Of a DNA stretch of 32,684 nucleotides, positions 6,240 through 15,406 are shown piece after piece (within the stretch, counting starts at the first letter, position 1; the number at the start of each line of letters is the position of its first letter). The stretch is taken from IMG/VR virus record IMGVR_UViG_3300049856_000276, positions 1 through 32,684 of that record; one strand, 5' to 3'. The translations under genes and the position numbers were made by a program. Under the pieces are notes generated by a model. The model saw only the letters and a program-made list of their open reading frames with translations. It was not told where the DNA came from and did not search any database. Source of the DNA: a virus.

Positions 6240-7566
6240 GCTGCTCGACTACAGGCCATATAAGAAACAATTAGAATTCCATGAAGCTGGCAAGACCTTC
6301 CGTGAGCGTATGCTTATGGCTGGCAACCAGCTCGGCAAGACGTTTTCGGCAGCGGCAGAAGTCGCATACCACATGACGGGGGGCTATCCTGATTGGTGGG
6401 TTGGGTACAGGTTCGACAGGCCGAACAATTGGCTTGCGGGATCGGAATCCGGCGAGCTGACAAAGAAGGGCGTGCAGCGTCTATTATTCGGGCGTGATAT
6501 TAAAAACGCTCTCGGCACTGGCATGATACCAGCCGATTGCATAGAGGGGTATTCACCCGCAAGAGGTGTGCCTGAACTTATTGACTCGGCGCGAATTAAG
6601 CATGTATCCGGCGGCATTAGCACCATTGCACTGAAGTCCTACGAGCAGGGACGCGGCAAGTGGCAGGCTGATACGGTTGATGGCGTGTGGTTCGATGAAG
6701 AACCCCCGCTTGATATTTACACCGAGGGATTGACGCGTACCAACGTAGTAATGGGGTTAATTATTCTCACAGAAACTCCGCTGCTTGGAATGAGCGACAC
6801 GGTAATGCGCTTCATAGGCGATACAAAAGCGCCCAACACGCATGTCACCGTCATGACTATTGATGACGCGGAGCATTACACGTCAGAACAGCGTGAAGCA
6901 ATTATAGCCAGCTACCCAGCGCATGAGCGTGAAGCCCGTACCAAGGGCATCCCAATGCTAGGCTCTGGTCGTATATTCCCATTCACTGAGGAAGCGTTGT
7001 CTATTGCGCCATTCGAGATACCGAAGCATTGGGCGCAGATCGGCGGCCTAGACTTTGGGTATGACCATCCATTTGCAGGTGTGAAGCTGGCATGGGATAG
7101 GGATTCGGATACAGTTTACGTTACCAAGACCTATCGGATACGGGAAGCAAGCCCGACCATTCACGCTGCGGCATTAAAACCGTGGGGTGATTGGATACCG
7201 TGGTCATGGCCTCACGATGGACTGCAACACGATAAGGGCGGCTCATGTGAGCAGCTTATGGCACAGTACAAGGCGCAGGGGCTTAACATGCTCCCTGACC
7301 GCGCCACGTTCCCTGATGGGACGAATGGTGTAGAGGCTGGCATCATGGATATGTATGCCCGGATGGAAACAAAGCGACTTCGCGTGTTTTCTACGGAAAC
7401 AGAATGGTTTGAAGAATTTAGAATGTACCACCGCAAGGATGGCAAGATTGTCAAAGAGCGTGACGACTTACTATCAGCGACCCGTTACGGGATTATGATG
7501 CTGCGCTTTGCAGACGTAAAGCGTTCAGCGCAACCAATTAAATATAAAAGTTTGGGAACTGTCTAG
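6142..7566 (+). CDS. terL: Terminase large subunit
   Basis: A 474-aa packaging motor. The ATPase half has Walker A AGNQLGKT (residues 60-67), Walker B VWFDEE (182-187) and the coupling motif LTETP (about 209). The nuclease half has GGLDFGYDHP (Asp304) and a late DDLLSATRYG, the acidic residues of an RNase H-like fold that cuts DNA at the end of packaging. The opening LLDYRPYKKQLEFHEAG with RERMLMAGNQ resembles large terminases of short-tailed phages. The first ATG overlaps the small-subunit gene by 98 nt and has only a weak site; the ATG at 6157 is an alternative start. Confidence 0.95.
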   Translation: MQKPLMLNSLSYSEKQELIALLEAKERIKSQNRLLDYRPYKKQLEFHEAGKTFRERMLMAGNQLGKTFSAAAEVAYHMTGGYPDWWVGYRFDRPNNWLAGSESGELTKKGVQRLLFGRDIKNALGTGMIPADCIEGYSPARGVPELIDSARIKHVSGGISTIALKSYEQGRGKWQADTVDGVWFDEEPPLDIYTEGLTRTNVVMGLIILTETPLLGMSDTVMRFIGDTKAPNTHVTVMTIDDAEHYTSEQREAIIASYPAHEREARTKGIPMLGSGRIFPFTEEALSIAPFEIPKHWAQIGGLDFGYDHPFAGVKLAWDRDSDTVYVTKTYRIREASPTIHAAALKPWGDWIPWSWPHDGLQHDKGGSCEQLMAQYKAQGLNMLPDRATFPDGTNGVEAGIMDMYARMETKRLRVFSTETEWFEEFRMYHRKDGKIVKERDDLLSATRYGIMMLRFADVKRSAQPIKYKSLGTV

Positions 7567-7569
7567 CAC

Positions 7570-9912
7570 GTGATGGCAAAAAAGAAAACGCCCACACCAG
7601 AAACAGAGGGTGTGAAGGAAGAAACACGCCCAAAAACACGCAAGCGAGATAAAATAGACGATAACACGCTGATGGCTATTGTTGACGCGGAGCTTGCCGA
7701 TGCAATGGGCAAATCAGGATCAAGGCTATCGAAAGACCGTGAAAAGGCGCTGAGATATTACAACGGCGAAGCGGTCAACGAACTGTCGCCACCGGAAGCA
7801 GAAGGCCGCAGCCGTGTCGTGTCGCTGGACGTATCGGATACTGTTGAATGGATATTGCCGAGCCTGCTTAAAATATTCACCTCAAGCGACGAAGCCGTGG
7901 TGTTTGAGCCCGCCTCAATAGAGGACGAAGAGGCAGCGGAGCAACAGACCGATTACGCCAATTATGTATTTTATCGCCAAAATAACGGCTTTGTTATTTT
8001 GCATAATTTCATCAAAGACGCACTTTTGCAGCGCACTGGCATTTTAAAGGTTTGGTTTGAAAAAAAGAAAGACGAAACCCGCGAGGAATACGAGGGCTTA
8101 ACGGACATGGAGTTGGCGAAGCTCCTGCAAGACCCTGAAGTTGAACCGATTGAGCATAGCCAGATTGACGAGCCTGTATCTTTACCGGATGGCACGCAGG
8201 TAACGCAGGCGCTCCACAGCGTTACGCTAAAGCGCACAAAGGACAATTCAAAAATTTGCATTGATAACATCCCAAACGAGGAATTCTTATTTAGTCGTAA
8301 GGCGCGTTCAGCCGATAGGTTGTTTTCCTGTCATCACAGGGTACTCAAAACCATCTCTGAGCTAAGGGCGATGGGTTACGACAATGTTGACCAGATCAGC
8401 CATGATGAATCCACGGCAGAATTCAACCAAGAGCGCCTTGAACGCGCTCGCCGCAATGATGAGTTTGCCTATAACGCCTCGGGGACTGGCGTCACGATGG
8501 ATGAGTCCATGCGTCAGGTATGGATTACAGAAAGCTATATCCAGGTTGATTACGACAATGACGGGATTGCGGAATGGCGCAAGGTAGTCAAAGCAAACAA
8601 GACGCTTCTTGAGAATGAAGAGGTAGACGATCACCCGTTTGTTATTGGCACGCCTATCCTGATGCCGCATGAATTGGTAGGCAAATCCGTTGCCGATCAG
8701 GTAATGGACATACAGCAGATAAAAACCGTTCTCACACGCCAGATGCTTGATAACATGTATCTGACGAACAACCCTCGCACGATTATCGACGAATCCAAGG
8801 GCGTGAATATAGATGATCTGCTCGACACGCGCATCGGTGGCATCATTCGCACAAAAGATATTGGCGCAGTTCAGCCTTTCGCCGTGCAGCAATTAAACCC
8901 TATCAGCTTCAGCGTGTTGGAATATATCGAAACGGTGAAAGAAAACCGCACAGGTGTCACTAAATACAATCAAGGGCTAGATGCCAACAGCCTGAATAAA
9001 ACCGCGACAGGCATCAACGCAATTATGGGGGCGGCACAGCAGCGCATTGAATTGATTGCCCGTGTAATAGCAGAAACGGGTGTGAAGGCGCTATTCCAGA
9101 AAATTATCAAGCTATCCCTGACGCACCAGAAGGTAGCGCAGACGATCCGCTTGCGGAATAAATGGAAAGACATTGACCCACGCAATTGGGAAACGCTTTA
9201 CGACCTGACGATTAACGTAGGGCTTGGCACTGGCAACAAAGACCAGATGGCGCAGCATTTGATGGGCATTCTTAATGTTCAAAAAGAAGCCATGGCAAGT
9301 GGCCTGCCTATCGTAGACGCGAAACACATTTACAACACGGCTTCCAAACTCGCTACCAACATGGGCTTTAAGGATGGGGATATGTTCTTCATTGATCCTG
9401 AGAGCGATGAAGCCAAACAGAAGATGCAGCAACAGCCTCCGAAGCAAGACCCCGAAGCAATCAAGGCGCAGGGTGAAGCCCAAGTGAAGATGACAAAAGC
9501 GCAGTCTGACGCAGCGATGGCACAGAACCAGCAGGCGGCCAAGATTCAAGAATTGCAACATCAACAGATGATTGATGCACAAGAGTCGATGGCGAAGATT
9601 GAAGCTGACAAACAGGTGGCGATTACACGATCAAATAACGATGCCGCGCTTGAACAGCAGAAGATGGAAAAAGAATACGCGCTCAAGCGTGAAATCGAGA
9701 TGATGAAAATTGCCAGTGCTTGTTATGTGAAAACCATAACGGCGAGTAAGGACGCGCAGCCCATCGAAGATGATATGTCTGTTAATCCCATGATGGAAAC
9801 GCTCAATAATCTTGTCGGTATGTTTGCTCACTCGATGAACGCACCCAAAAGCATAACCATGCAACGCCCTGATGGCACTGTTCTACAGGGAACCGTTCAA
9901 ACGGGCGGCTGA
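7570..9912 (+). CDS. Portal protein (podovirus type)
   Basis: A 780-aa protein of the head-to-tail portal family of short-tailed phages. Features include a Lys-rich start (AKKKTPTPE), SKDREKALRYYNG near residue 60, SLDVSDTVEWILPSL, and FIKDALLQRTGILKVWFE, followed in the second half by DIQQIKTVLTRQMLDNMYL and a glutamine-rich long helix (about 620-720) that would form the crown or barrel. Twelve copies form the ring through which DNA is packaged and ejected. The track start is GTG 7570, with ATG at the next codon; neither has a clear Shine-Dalgarno sequence. It lies just after terminase, and its stop overlaps the next start (TGATGG). Confidence 0.92.
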   Translation: MMAKKKTPTPETEGVKEETRPKTRKRDKIDDNTLMAIVDAELADAMGKSGSRLSKDREKALRYYNGEAVNELSPPEAEGRSRVVSLDVSDTVEWILPSLLKIFTSSDEAVVFEPASIEDEEAAEQQTDYANYVFYRQNNGFVILHNFIKDALLQRTGILKVWFEKKKDETREEYEGLTDMELAKLLQDPEVEPIEHSQIDEPVSLPDGTQVTQALHSVTLKRTKDNSKICIDNIPNEEFLFSRKARSADRLFSCHHRVLKTISELRAMGYDNVDQISHDESTAEFNQERLERARRNDEFAYNASGTGVTMDESMRQVWITESYIQVDYDNDGIAEWRKVVKANKTLLENEEVDDHPFVIGTPILMPHELVGKSVADQVMDIQQIKTVLTRQMLDNMYLTNNPRTIIDESKGVNIDDLLDTRIGGIIRTKDIGAVQPFAVQQLNPISFSVLEYIETVKENRTGVTKYNQGLDANSLNKTATGINAIMGAAQQRIELIARVIAETGVKALFQKIIKLSLTHQKVAQTIRLRNKWKDIDPRNWETLYDLTINVGLGTGNKDQMAQHLMGILNVQKEAMASGLPIVDAKHIYNTASKLATNMGFKDGDMFFIDPESDEAKQKMQQQPPKQDPEAIKAQGEAQVKMTKAQSDAAMAQNQQAAKIQELQHQQMIDAQESMAKIEADKQVAITRSNNDAALEQQKMEKEYALKREIEMMKIASACYVKTITASKDAQPIEDDMSVNPMMETLNNLVGMFAHSMNAPKSITMQRPDGTVLQGTVQTGG

Positions 9913-12131
9913 TGGTTGCTATATCGAATCTTGTAAAGCAGTTGGCCACGAGTAACGGCAACGGGAACTTTACGCTTACCAATGCCGCTGGAGGATTCCA
10001 GACCTTTGCAACGGCATTTGGTACGGGCGCGACCCCGGACATATTTTATTACTTCATAAGCCACACCACCAATTCCGAGTGGGAAGTTGGCACAGGGCAT
10101 ATGAGTAACACGAATACACTCGTGCGCGATACGGTAATTGCATCGAGTAATGCCAACTCCAAGGTAGTATTCACAAGCGGCACAAAAATCGTAGTGAATG
10201 ATTTGCCCGCCAGCATTCAGGCAAGCGGTGGCGTTCCATCCACCATCACCGTCGCCAACGAAGCCACCGATACCACTTGTTACCTAGGTTTTTTTACCGC
10301 AGCTACAGGGGATTTGCAGCCTAAAACCCATCCCGCGATGCGATGGGACGCGGCGGCGGGTTCGCTCACTATCAATGGCACAGTAACAAATCCAGCAGCC
10401 CATGCGGAAGTCGTCGCGGCGGTTATTACCTATGGCCCATATTCACCGGTTGAGTTCTACGACGCCTATGAGAATTTTGACCCGTACAGCTACACCACAG
10501 GCGATACGATTCAATATCGGATATATTCGCGATACCTCGTAGGTGGAAACTATTTCTATTCTGCCACTTATTATGAGCCTCCGCTTGTTACCATCACAGC
10601 GGGTGCGTCCTCTGTTTATGTTCAATGGGATCCAGATTTAAACCCTGATGGCTTGACTCTGGACTACCTTGTTCTGCGGGATTTCAATAGCAGCGGATTC
10701 ATCTGGTGGCAGATAAAAACCAGTGGCGCGGGTGGCCTGATTGACGGCAATGGTGGCGGAGGGGATTTCGCATGGTCGAACGTGGGTGTACCAACTCCTT
10801 CCCCCACAACGGGCGATTTAGCTCGCTCGGTGAAGTTCTGCTACACAGATGGCGGCACGGAATACGGTGTCCATACTGACCTCCCGGCGCACTTTGATGA
10901 GACAGTTACCACGACTGCACAGATCGGCATACACCAAACCGTGCCAACTGCATGGATAGATATTAACGCTATCGCTGGCGGCGGTGGTATTGGATTAAAG
11001 ATTCGCACCACTGAACATTCATCTGCGGGTAGCAACGACTTCACCATTGTCGATTCCGGTGGGAATGAGGTGTTCGGCGCAGCGGCATGGAACGGTGGCG
11101 GCGGAACGGGAGGATATGGCGCGAACGTACTGTCTTCCTATTGCACGGGTTCAGGGCAGCGCATGGGCGAGATGGGTGGTAAGAATAGCTTTAACGGGTA
11201 TCGGCTTGTGGATTGGGTATTTGAAACCGGTTCAGCAAGTGACAATGGCCGGGCTATTTTGCTCGTCGGCACTGGCGGCGGCTCGTTCGGGTATGCCATG
11301 TATGCTGACCACCTGACGAATGTCGGTTTATCTGGAATTTCAGCACCTACAGACCGTGTGCATATTGGCGCTGGTAGCACTTCCTACGCACCGCTGCGGC
11401 TCACGTCAGCATCCCTCCCCACAGGCGGCAATATTCGCGCGGGGCAAGTGTGTTTCTTGACAGATAAATATTACGCCACCATCACCACCGGCACGGCGCA
11501 GAAAGAATTTACCCTTAATGATATTGCGCTAACTGCTGGTCGCGTGCCATTCGTTGTCAATGGCCGTTTGACTGACGATGCAGACATGGCGTTCGCTACG
11601 GACACCCTTACCGTCACCAAAGTTTCAGTGAAAAATGGTGCTTCGTCCGGTGTGGCAAAAGTCGGCGGCGTTATCTTCGATCACTATGCCGACACCGGTA
11701 ACGTAGGGACTGGTGAAGATGATCTTTATTCTGACACGCTTCCCGCCAGCACATTTGGTGCGAACGGCGATAAGGTGGAGGCGCGGTACATCATCGCGCT
11801 GGTGAGTAGCGCCACAGCCACACGGCAGGTTCGTGCATATATTGGCGGCACAAAGGTGCTGGACTCTACTGCGCTAACGCTGGCATCCGGCGGAACGGCT
11901 GAGGTGAAAATCACTGCTATACGCGAATCGTCCACGGCCTTGCGCGTGATGGCTGAATTTATTGTGAACGGCATCACCTCGCAGCCGGTAATTACCTACA
12001 CCAACGTCACCGGCCTGACGCTCACCAATACGCAGATATTAAAAATCACAGGTGAGGCGGCTGGCGCAGGAGCGGCCACGAACGACCTTGTGGCCAAACT
12101 CAGCACAACAATATTTTATCCAGCAGCATAG
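9912..12131 (+). CDS. Fibre-like virion protein (739 aa)
   Basis: The N-terminal 100 residues (with FATAFGTG, WEVGTGHM, LVRDTVIASSNA) form a repeat-type domain seen at the head of many phage tail or fibre proteins. The middle (about 170-300) looks like fibronectin-like beta sandwich (QYRIYSRYLVGGNYFYSATY, YVQWDPDLNPDG) followed by Gly-rich beta repeats. The C-terminal 160 residues (FDHYADTGNVGTGEDDLYSD onward) form a distinct beta domain that I have seen on phage structural proteins. Unexpectedly the gene lies between portal and scaffold rather than near the tail genes. It starts at an ATG overlapping the portal stop. Host binding or head decoration are the likely roles. Confidence 0.7.
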   Translation: MVAISNLVKQLATSNGNGNFTLTNAAGGFQTFATAFGTGATPDIFYYFISHTTNSEWEVGTGHMSNTNTLVRDTVIASSNANSKVVFTSGTKIVVNDLPASIQASGGVPSTITVANEATDTTCYLGFFTAATGDLQPKTHPAMRWDAAAGSLTINGTVTNPAAHAEVVAAVITYGPYSPVEFYDAYENFDPYSYTTGDTIQYRIYSRYLVGGNYFYSATYYEPPLVTITAGASSVYVQWDPDLNPDGLTLDYLVLRDFNSSGFIWWQIKTSGAGGLIDGNGGGGDFAWSNVGVPTPSPTTGDLARSVKFCYTDGGTEYGVHTDLPAHFDETVTTTAQIGIHQTVPTAWIDINAIAGGGGIGLKIRTTEHSSAGSNDFTIVDSGGNEVFGAAAWNGGGGTGGYGANVLSSYCTGSGQRMGEMGGKNSFNGYRLVDWVFETGSASDNGRAILLVGTGGGSFGYAMYADHLTNVGLSGISAPTDRVHIGAGSTSYAPLRLTSASLPTGGNIRAGQVCFLTDKYYATITTGTAQKEFTLNDIALTAGRVPFVVNGRLTDDADMAFATDTLTVTKVSVKNGASSGVAKVGGVIFDHYADTGNVGTGEDDLYSDTLPASTFGANGDKVEARYIIALVSSATATRQVRAYIGGTKVLDSTALTLASGGTAEVKITAIRESSTALRVMAEFIVNGITSQPVITYTNVTGLTLTNTQILKITGEAAGAGAATNDLVAKLSTTIFYPAA

Positions 12132-12143
12132 AAGGGCAAAACC

Positions 12144-12515
12144 ATGGCAACAGTTACACCACTTAAAGACATTCCTGATTTCGACAAGAATCAGCTTCAA
12201 CAGATATTGCTTGAGCGAGATGAATCGCAGGAACGGATGGTTCAGATTGTTGCGCTCAAGCAGGAAAAGGCAGAGCTTTTAGAGCAGTTAAAAAATGATA
12301 CCGCTGCGTTCCATGCGACGATTGCCGCGTTATCGGACGATAAAGCCGCACTGAAAGCAGTGATCGCAGCCGTTTATGCTTCGCTTGAGAGCGTAGTTGA
12401 AACGCCAAAAATGAAGGAAATAAAGCTGGCGGAAGCGACAGAAGCCAAGGAACGGGCTGAGAAGGAAGCGACTAAGCAGCAAGCTATAATCGAGGAAATG
12501 AGCTTGGTTGCCTAA
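12144..12515 (+). CDS. Coiled-coil structural or accessory protein (123 aa)
   Basis: A 123-aa protein with AGAAGGG before ATG 12144. Residues about 18-55 (QILLERDESQERMVQIVALK onward) and 85-115 are strong coiled-coil heptads; the middle holds a short Ala-rich segment (TIAALSDDKAALKAVIAAVY). No signal peptide and no known domain. Position after the fibre-like gene suggests a chaperone or a small virion protein. Confidence 0.6.
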   Translation: MATVTPLKDIPDFDKNQLQQILLERDESQERMVQIVALKQEKAELLEQLKNDTAAFHATIAALSDDKAALKAVIAAVYASLESVVETPKMKEIKLAEATEAKERAEKEATKQQAIIEEMSLVA

Positions 12516-12528
12516 AGGGATATAATTT

Positions 12529-12951
12529 ATGATCGGCGGCTCGATTGGAGAATTATCAATCGGCGGATGGGTGCTTCCTGACGATGGCGCTAAAGTCTAC
12601 CCGCATAAAAAGAAGAACCTGCAAAAGCTACGCAGGGAAGCCGACCAGTTAGCGGCAAAGTACAACGCTGCGGTCATCACGGCAAAGAACAACAAGCAGG
12701 CAGAAGAAGCGATTATATCCGCAACCGATGCCTATATATCGCCCCTGACCAGCGAAGAAACAGAACGCAGGGCAAGGGCGTTTTTCGTATTTGAAGAACC
12801 CGCACCAGCACAGCGCATTGATTTTGATGCCATGCTTGCAAATCAGTACGCGCTCGATGCGTTACGCAACGCGCTGATATTGGCAGAGCAAAGAATAACC
12901 GACCAGATAGACGATGAACTTCTTTTTATAGCCATGCTTGCGAGCATGTAG
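12529..12951 (+). CDS. Hypothetical late protein (140 aa)
   Basis: Begins MIGGSIGELSIGGWVLP, a glycine-rich opening reminiscent of repeat-start sequences such as IGExAIGE in phage virion proteins. The rest is helical, with an Ala/Glu/Lys-rich segment and an acidic C-terminus (ITDQIDDELLFIAMLASM). AAGGGA lies 9 nt before the ATG. A virion or assembly role is likely from position only. Confidence 0.6.
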   Translation: MIGGSIGELSIGGWVLPDDGAKVYPHKKKNLQKLRREADQLAAKYNAAVITAKNNKQAEEAIISATDAYISPLTSEETERRARAFFVFEEPAPAQRIDFDAMLANQYALDALRNALILAEQRITDQIDDELLFIAMLASM

Positions 12952-12959
12952 GGGAAACG

Positions 12960-13232
12960 ATGGATTTAATCAAAGATATTCAGGACGCACAGAAGGCGAG
13001 GGAGCTTTCTGAAAACCCAATTTTTATTGAAGTATTTGAAGCGATTGAAAGGGAGGCATTTAGCAAATGGAAGACAATGTTAAACGAAAAAGACAGAGAA
13101 ACACTTTGGAGCTTAAACCTGGGGATGCAAGTCCTGAAGGGGAAGCTAACCGAGATGACCAACGGGGGCAAGATAGCGCAGAAAGAACTGGATCGTCAGA
13201 ACAAGGCGAGCGAACAGGATTCTGCGGAATAG
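12960..13232 (+). CDS. Hypothetical helical protein (90 aa)
   Basis: A 90-aa acidic helical protein (MDLIKDIQDAQKARELSENP...). Its WSLNLGMQVLKGKL segment looks amphipathic. GGGGAAACG precedes the ATG. The last 55 codons overlap the next ORF in a different frame. Similar short proteins precede scaffold genes in related phages as far as I remember, but I cannot name a family. Confidence 0.6.
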   Translation: MDLIKDIQDAQKARELSENPIFIEVFEAIEREAFSKWKTMLNEKDRETLWSLNLGMQVLKGKLTEMTNGGKIAQKELDRQNKASEQDSAE

Positions 13233-13462
13233 CTTTAAAAAAGCCTGCGGCCTCCGATTGGGGCGCACACATTTCCAGCGTATCCGATTTTGAGGCGAAG
13301 CTGCTTGAGGGCGAAAACCGCCATTTAAGGATTGTGCGGGTAGAGATGCCCGGGGATGGATTCCCAGAGGTTTATCACGGCTTGGCTTCTGGATACCGAA
13401 TCGTTACGGGCGACACCTTTAAGGTGCAACTCTCTAACGGTGTTTTTGTAACCGTCGAATAG
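13067..13462 (+). CDS. Hypothetical protein (131 aa) with 166-nt frame overlap
   Basis: The frame opens at ATG 13067 behind GGGAGG (10-nt spacing). The first half is very polar (KRKRQRNTLELKPGDASPEG...) and overlaps the upstream gene by 166 nt; that portion may be a shadow. The second half, from about residue 53 (GIALKKPAASDWGAHISS), is a compact beta-rich domain with VYHGLASGYRIVTGDTFKV. The non-overlapping part has no better ATG start, so either the overlap is truly coding or translation begins at an unusual codon. Function unknown. Confidence 0.55.
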   Translation: MEDNVKRKRQRNTLELKPGDASPEGEANRDDQRGQDSAERTGSSEQGERTGFCGIALKKPAASDWGAHISSVSDFEAKLLEGENRHLRIVRVEMPGDGFPEVYHGLASGYRIVTGDTFKVQLSNGVFVTVE

Positions 13463-13469
13463 GAATTTT

Positions 13470-14378
13470 ATGGAACTTGATATGAATCAGGCCACCGATA
13501 AAATCGGTGCGCTAATGGACACTGCTGACCAAACGGACAGCAGCACGGAAGTTGAAGAAGCGGTAACGCCTGAGATTGAAGAAGTTGAAGCGCCGGAAGT
13601 ATCTGGTGAAGATGGTGAGCCGGACGATGGCGATGAAAAGCCGGAACTCAAGGCAGAAAAAGCGAAATTCAAAGTCAAGGTTCAAGGCGAAGAATTAGAC
13701 GTCGAGCTTGATGAGCTGGTCAACGGGTATCAGAGACAGGCCGACTACACGCGCAAGACGCAGGAGCTTGCAGCCAAACAAAAAGAAATAGAATCCTCAC
13801 CCGTACCGGAACAATTTAAACAACGCCTAGCAACATATGAAAGGCTGCTGGGAAATGCGGTTGCACAAGACCAAAACAAAGATTGGGTGCAACTCGCAAA
13901 AGATGACCCCGCCACTTATGTAATGGAAATGGCCGAGGCACAAGCACGCGCCCAAGAGTTTCAGAGAATATCTGAAAATCAAAAGCTCGAACAGAAGCAA
14001 AACCTTGAAAAAGTCCAGAAAGTGCAGATGGAGGAACTTTTAACGAAGCTCCCTGCGTGGAAAGACCAAAAGGTTTTCGCTGATGAATCAGTAAAGGTGA
14101 CAAACTACCTCCAATCGTTAGGCGCAAGCCCCGAAGAGGTCAGCCAGCTCATCGACCACCGGATTATTGTTCTGGCCGATAAAGCCCGCCGTTATGACGA
14201 GCTTATGGCTGCGAAGCCGGAGGTAACAAAAAAAATTGAAAAGCTGCCGCCCAAAGTAGAGCGACCCGGAACTAAATCAGGCAATAACGGAGGCAAGTTT
14301 AACGACACCTTTGCCAAACTGAAAAAATCGGGAAGCCTTGAGGATGCGTTTGCAGCGCTTGACCAACTCACATCTTAA
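13470..14378 (+). CDS. Scaffolding protein
   Basis: A 302-aa protein with a highly acidic N-terminus (about residues 25-60: EVEEAVTPEIEEVEAPEVSG), a short VELDELVNGYQRQADYTRKT motif that is typical of phage scaffold proteins of this type, then a long coiled coil (about 105-200) and a basic C-terminus (KSGNNGGKFNDTFAKLKKSG). It is placed immediately before the major capsid gene, as scaffolds are. AGGA precedes ATG 13470. Scaffolds guide capsid protein into the procapsid through their C-terminal helix and then leave. Confidence 0.85.
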   Translation: MELDMNQATDKIGALMDTADQTDSSTEVEEAVTPEIEEVEAPEVSGEDGEPDDGDEKPELKAEKAKFKVKVQGEELDVELDELVNGYQRQADYTRKTQELAAKQKEIESSPVPEQFKQRLATYERLLGNAVAQDQNKDWVQLAKDDPATYVMEMAEAQARAQEFQRISENQKLEQKQNLEKVQKVQMEELLTKLPAWKDQKVFADESVKVTNYLQSLGASPEEVSQLIDHRIIVLADKARRYDELMAAKPEVTKKIEKLPPKVERPGTKSGNNGGKFNDTFAKLKKSGSLEDAFAALDQLTS

Positions 14379-14389
14379 AGGATTAACCA

Positions 14390-15337
14390 ATGACTATTTT
14401 TACCAACACGTTCCTGACCTTTTCTCAGAAAGGCATCAAGGAACAGCTCGCAGATATTATTTATAATATCTCTCCTACCGACACGCCTTTCATGTCGTCT
14501 ATCGGCAAGGGCAAAGCAACCAACACGTTTTTTGAATGGCAGACCGATTCACTTGCTTCTGCTGCCGCTAACGCACAGCTCGAAGGTGATGACATTACGT
14601 CCATTTCTGCCGTGACGGCCTCAACCCGCATCGGTAACTACGCACAGATTTCGTACAAAACTGGCGTAATCTCCGGCACGGCGCAGGCTGTTAATCTGGC
14701 AGGTCGTGCAAACGAACTGAAGTACCAGATTGCTAAACGTGGCGCGGAATTGAAGCGCGACCAGGAATTTGCAATCTGCCAGAACACCACCTATGTTGCG
14801 GGTAACTCCACCACGGCAAGGCAGACTCGCGGCCTTGAAGGCTGGTGCGCTACCAATAACAGCTTGGGTGCTTCGGGTGTTGCCCCCGTAGCTGGCGCCA
14901 CCAACACAGCGCCAACTGACGGAACGCAGCGCGATATTACTGAATCCATGTTAAAAGACTTGGCGCAGAAATGCTTTACCGCTGGCGGTAATCCAAACAT
15001 GCTGATGTGCGGCCCCGTAAACAAGCAGAAGATTTCTGCCTTTACTGGTAATGCCACGAGCACGATTGACCGCGCAGACGGTGAACTTCAGGCGGCTATT
15101 GACATTTACTACAGCGACTTTGGCAAACTGAAGATCGTACCTAACCGCTTCCAGCGTGAACGTACTGCTTTCGTAATTCAGACCGATATGTGGAAATTGA
15201 ACGTACTCCGTTCTTACGAGCCTAAAGAACTCGCAAAGACGGGCGATGCTGACAAGTTCCTCCTCACGGTTGAATACGGATTGCAGAGCAATCAGGAAGC
15301 AGCAAGCGGAGCTATCCGCGATCTTACCACGACCTAG
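14390..15337 (+). CDS. Major capsid protein, SU10/DUF5309 type
   Basis: A 315-aa protein with the SU10-like capsid start (GIKEQLADIIYNISPTDTPF, then MSSIGKGKA), TFFEWQTDSLA, an isoleucine/serine-rich stretch ending RIGNYAQIS, the KRGAELKRDQEFAI helix, and near the C-terminus KIVPNRFQRERTAFVIQ with MWKLNVLRSYEP. These match the DUF5309 (HK97-fold) capsid family found in short-tailed phages such as SU10. AAAGGA lies before the ATG. It follows scaffold directly and is followed by a strong terminator, which would raise the level of capsid mRNA relative to later genes. Confidence 0.93.
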   Translation: MTIFTNTFLTFSQKGIKEQLADIIYNISPTDTPFMSSIGKGKATNTFFEWQTDSLASAAANAQLEGDDITSISAVTASTRIGNYAQISYKTGVISGTAQAVNLAGRANELKYQIAKRGAELKRDQEFAICQNTTYVAGNSTTARQTRGLEGWCATNNSLGASGVAPVAGATNTAPTDGTQRDITESMLKDLAQKCFTAGGNPNMLMCGPVNKQKISAFTGNATSTIDRADGELQAAIDIYYSDFGKLKIVPNRFQRERTAFVIQTDMWKLNVLRSYEPKELAKTGDADKFLLTVEYGLQSNQEAASGAIRDLTTT

Positions 15338-15363
15338 AAACTAATTGGCTAGGTTGAACTTAT

Positions 15364-15395
15364 AGGGGCTATCTTCGGGTAGCCCCTTCTTTTTT
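15364..15395 (+). terminator. Rho-independent terminator after capsid gene
   Basis: An 8-bp stem AGGGGCTA (15364-15371) pairs with TAGCCCCT (15380-15387) around an 8-nt loop containing TTCG, followed by TCTTTTTT. It is the clearest intrinsic terminator in the window. It lies inside the late operon, so it probably acts partially, giving more scaffold and capsid transcript than tail transcript. Confidence 0.88.
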
Positions 15396-15406
15396 AGGAG
15401 AATCAA

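Noticed and set aside
8362-8892. 176-codon minus-strand ORF inside the portal gene
   Set aside because: It is a shadow of the well supported portal; no ribosome-binding site or recognisable domain.
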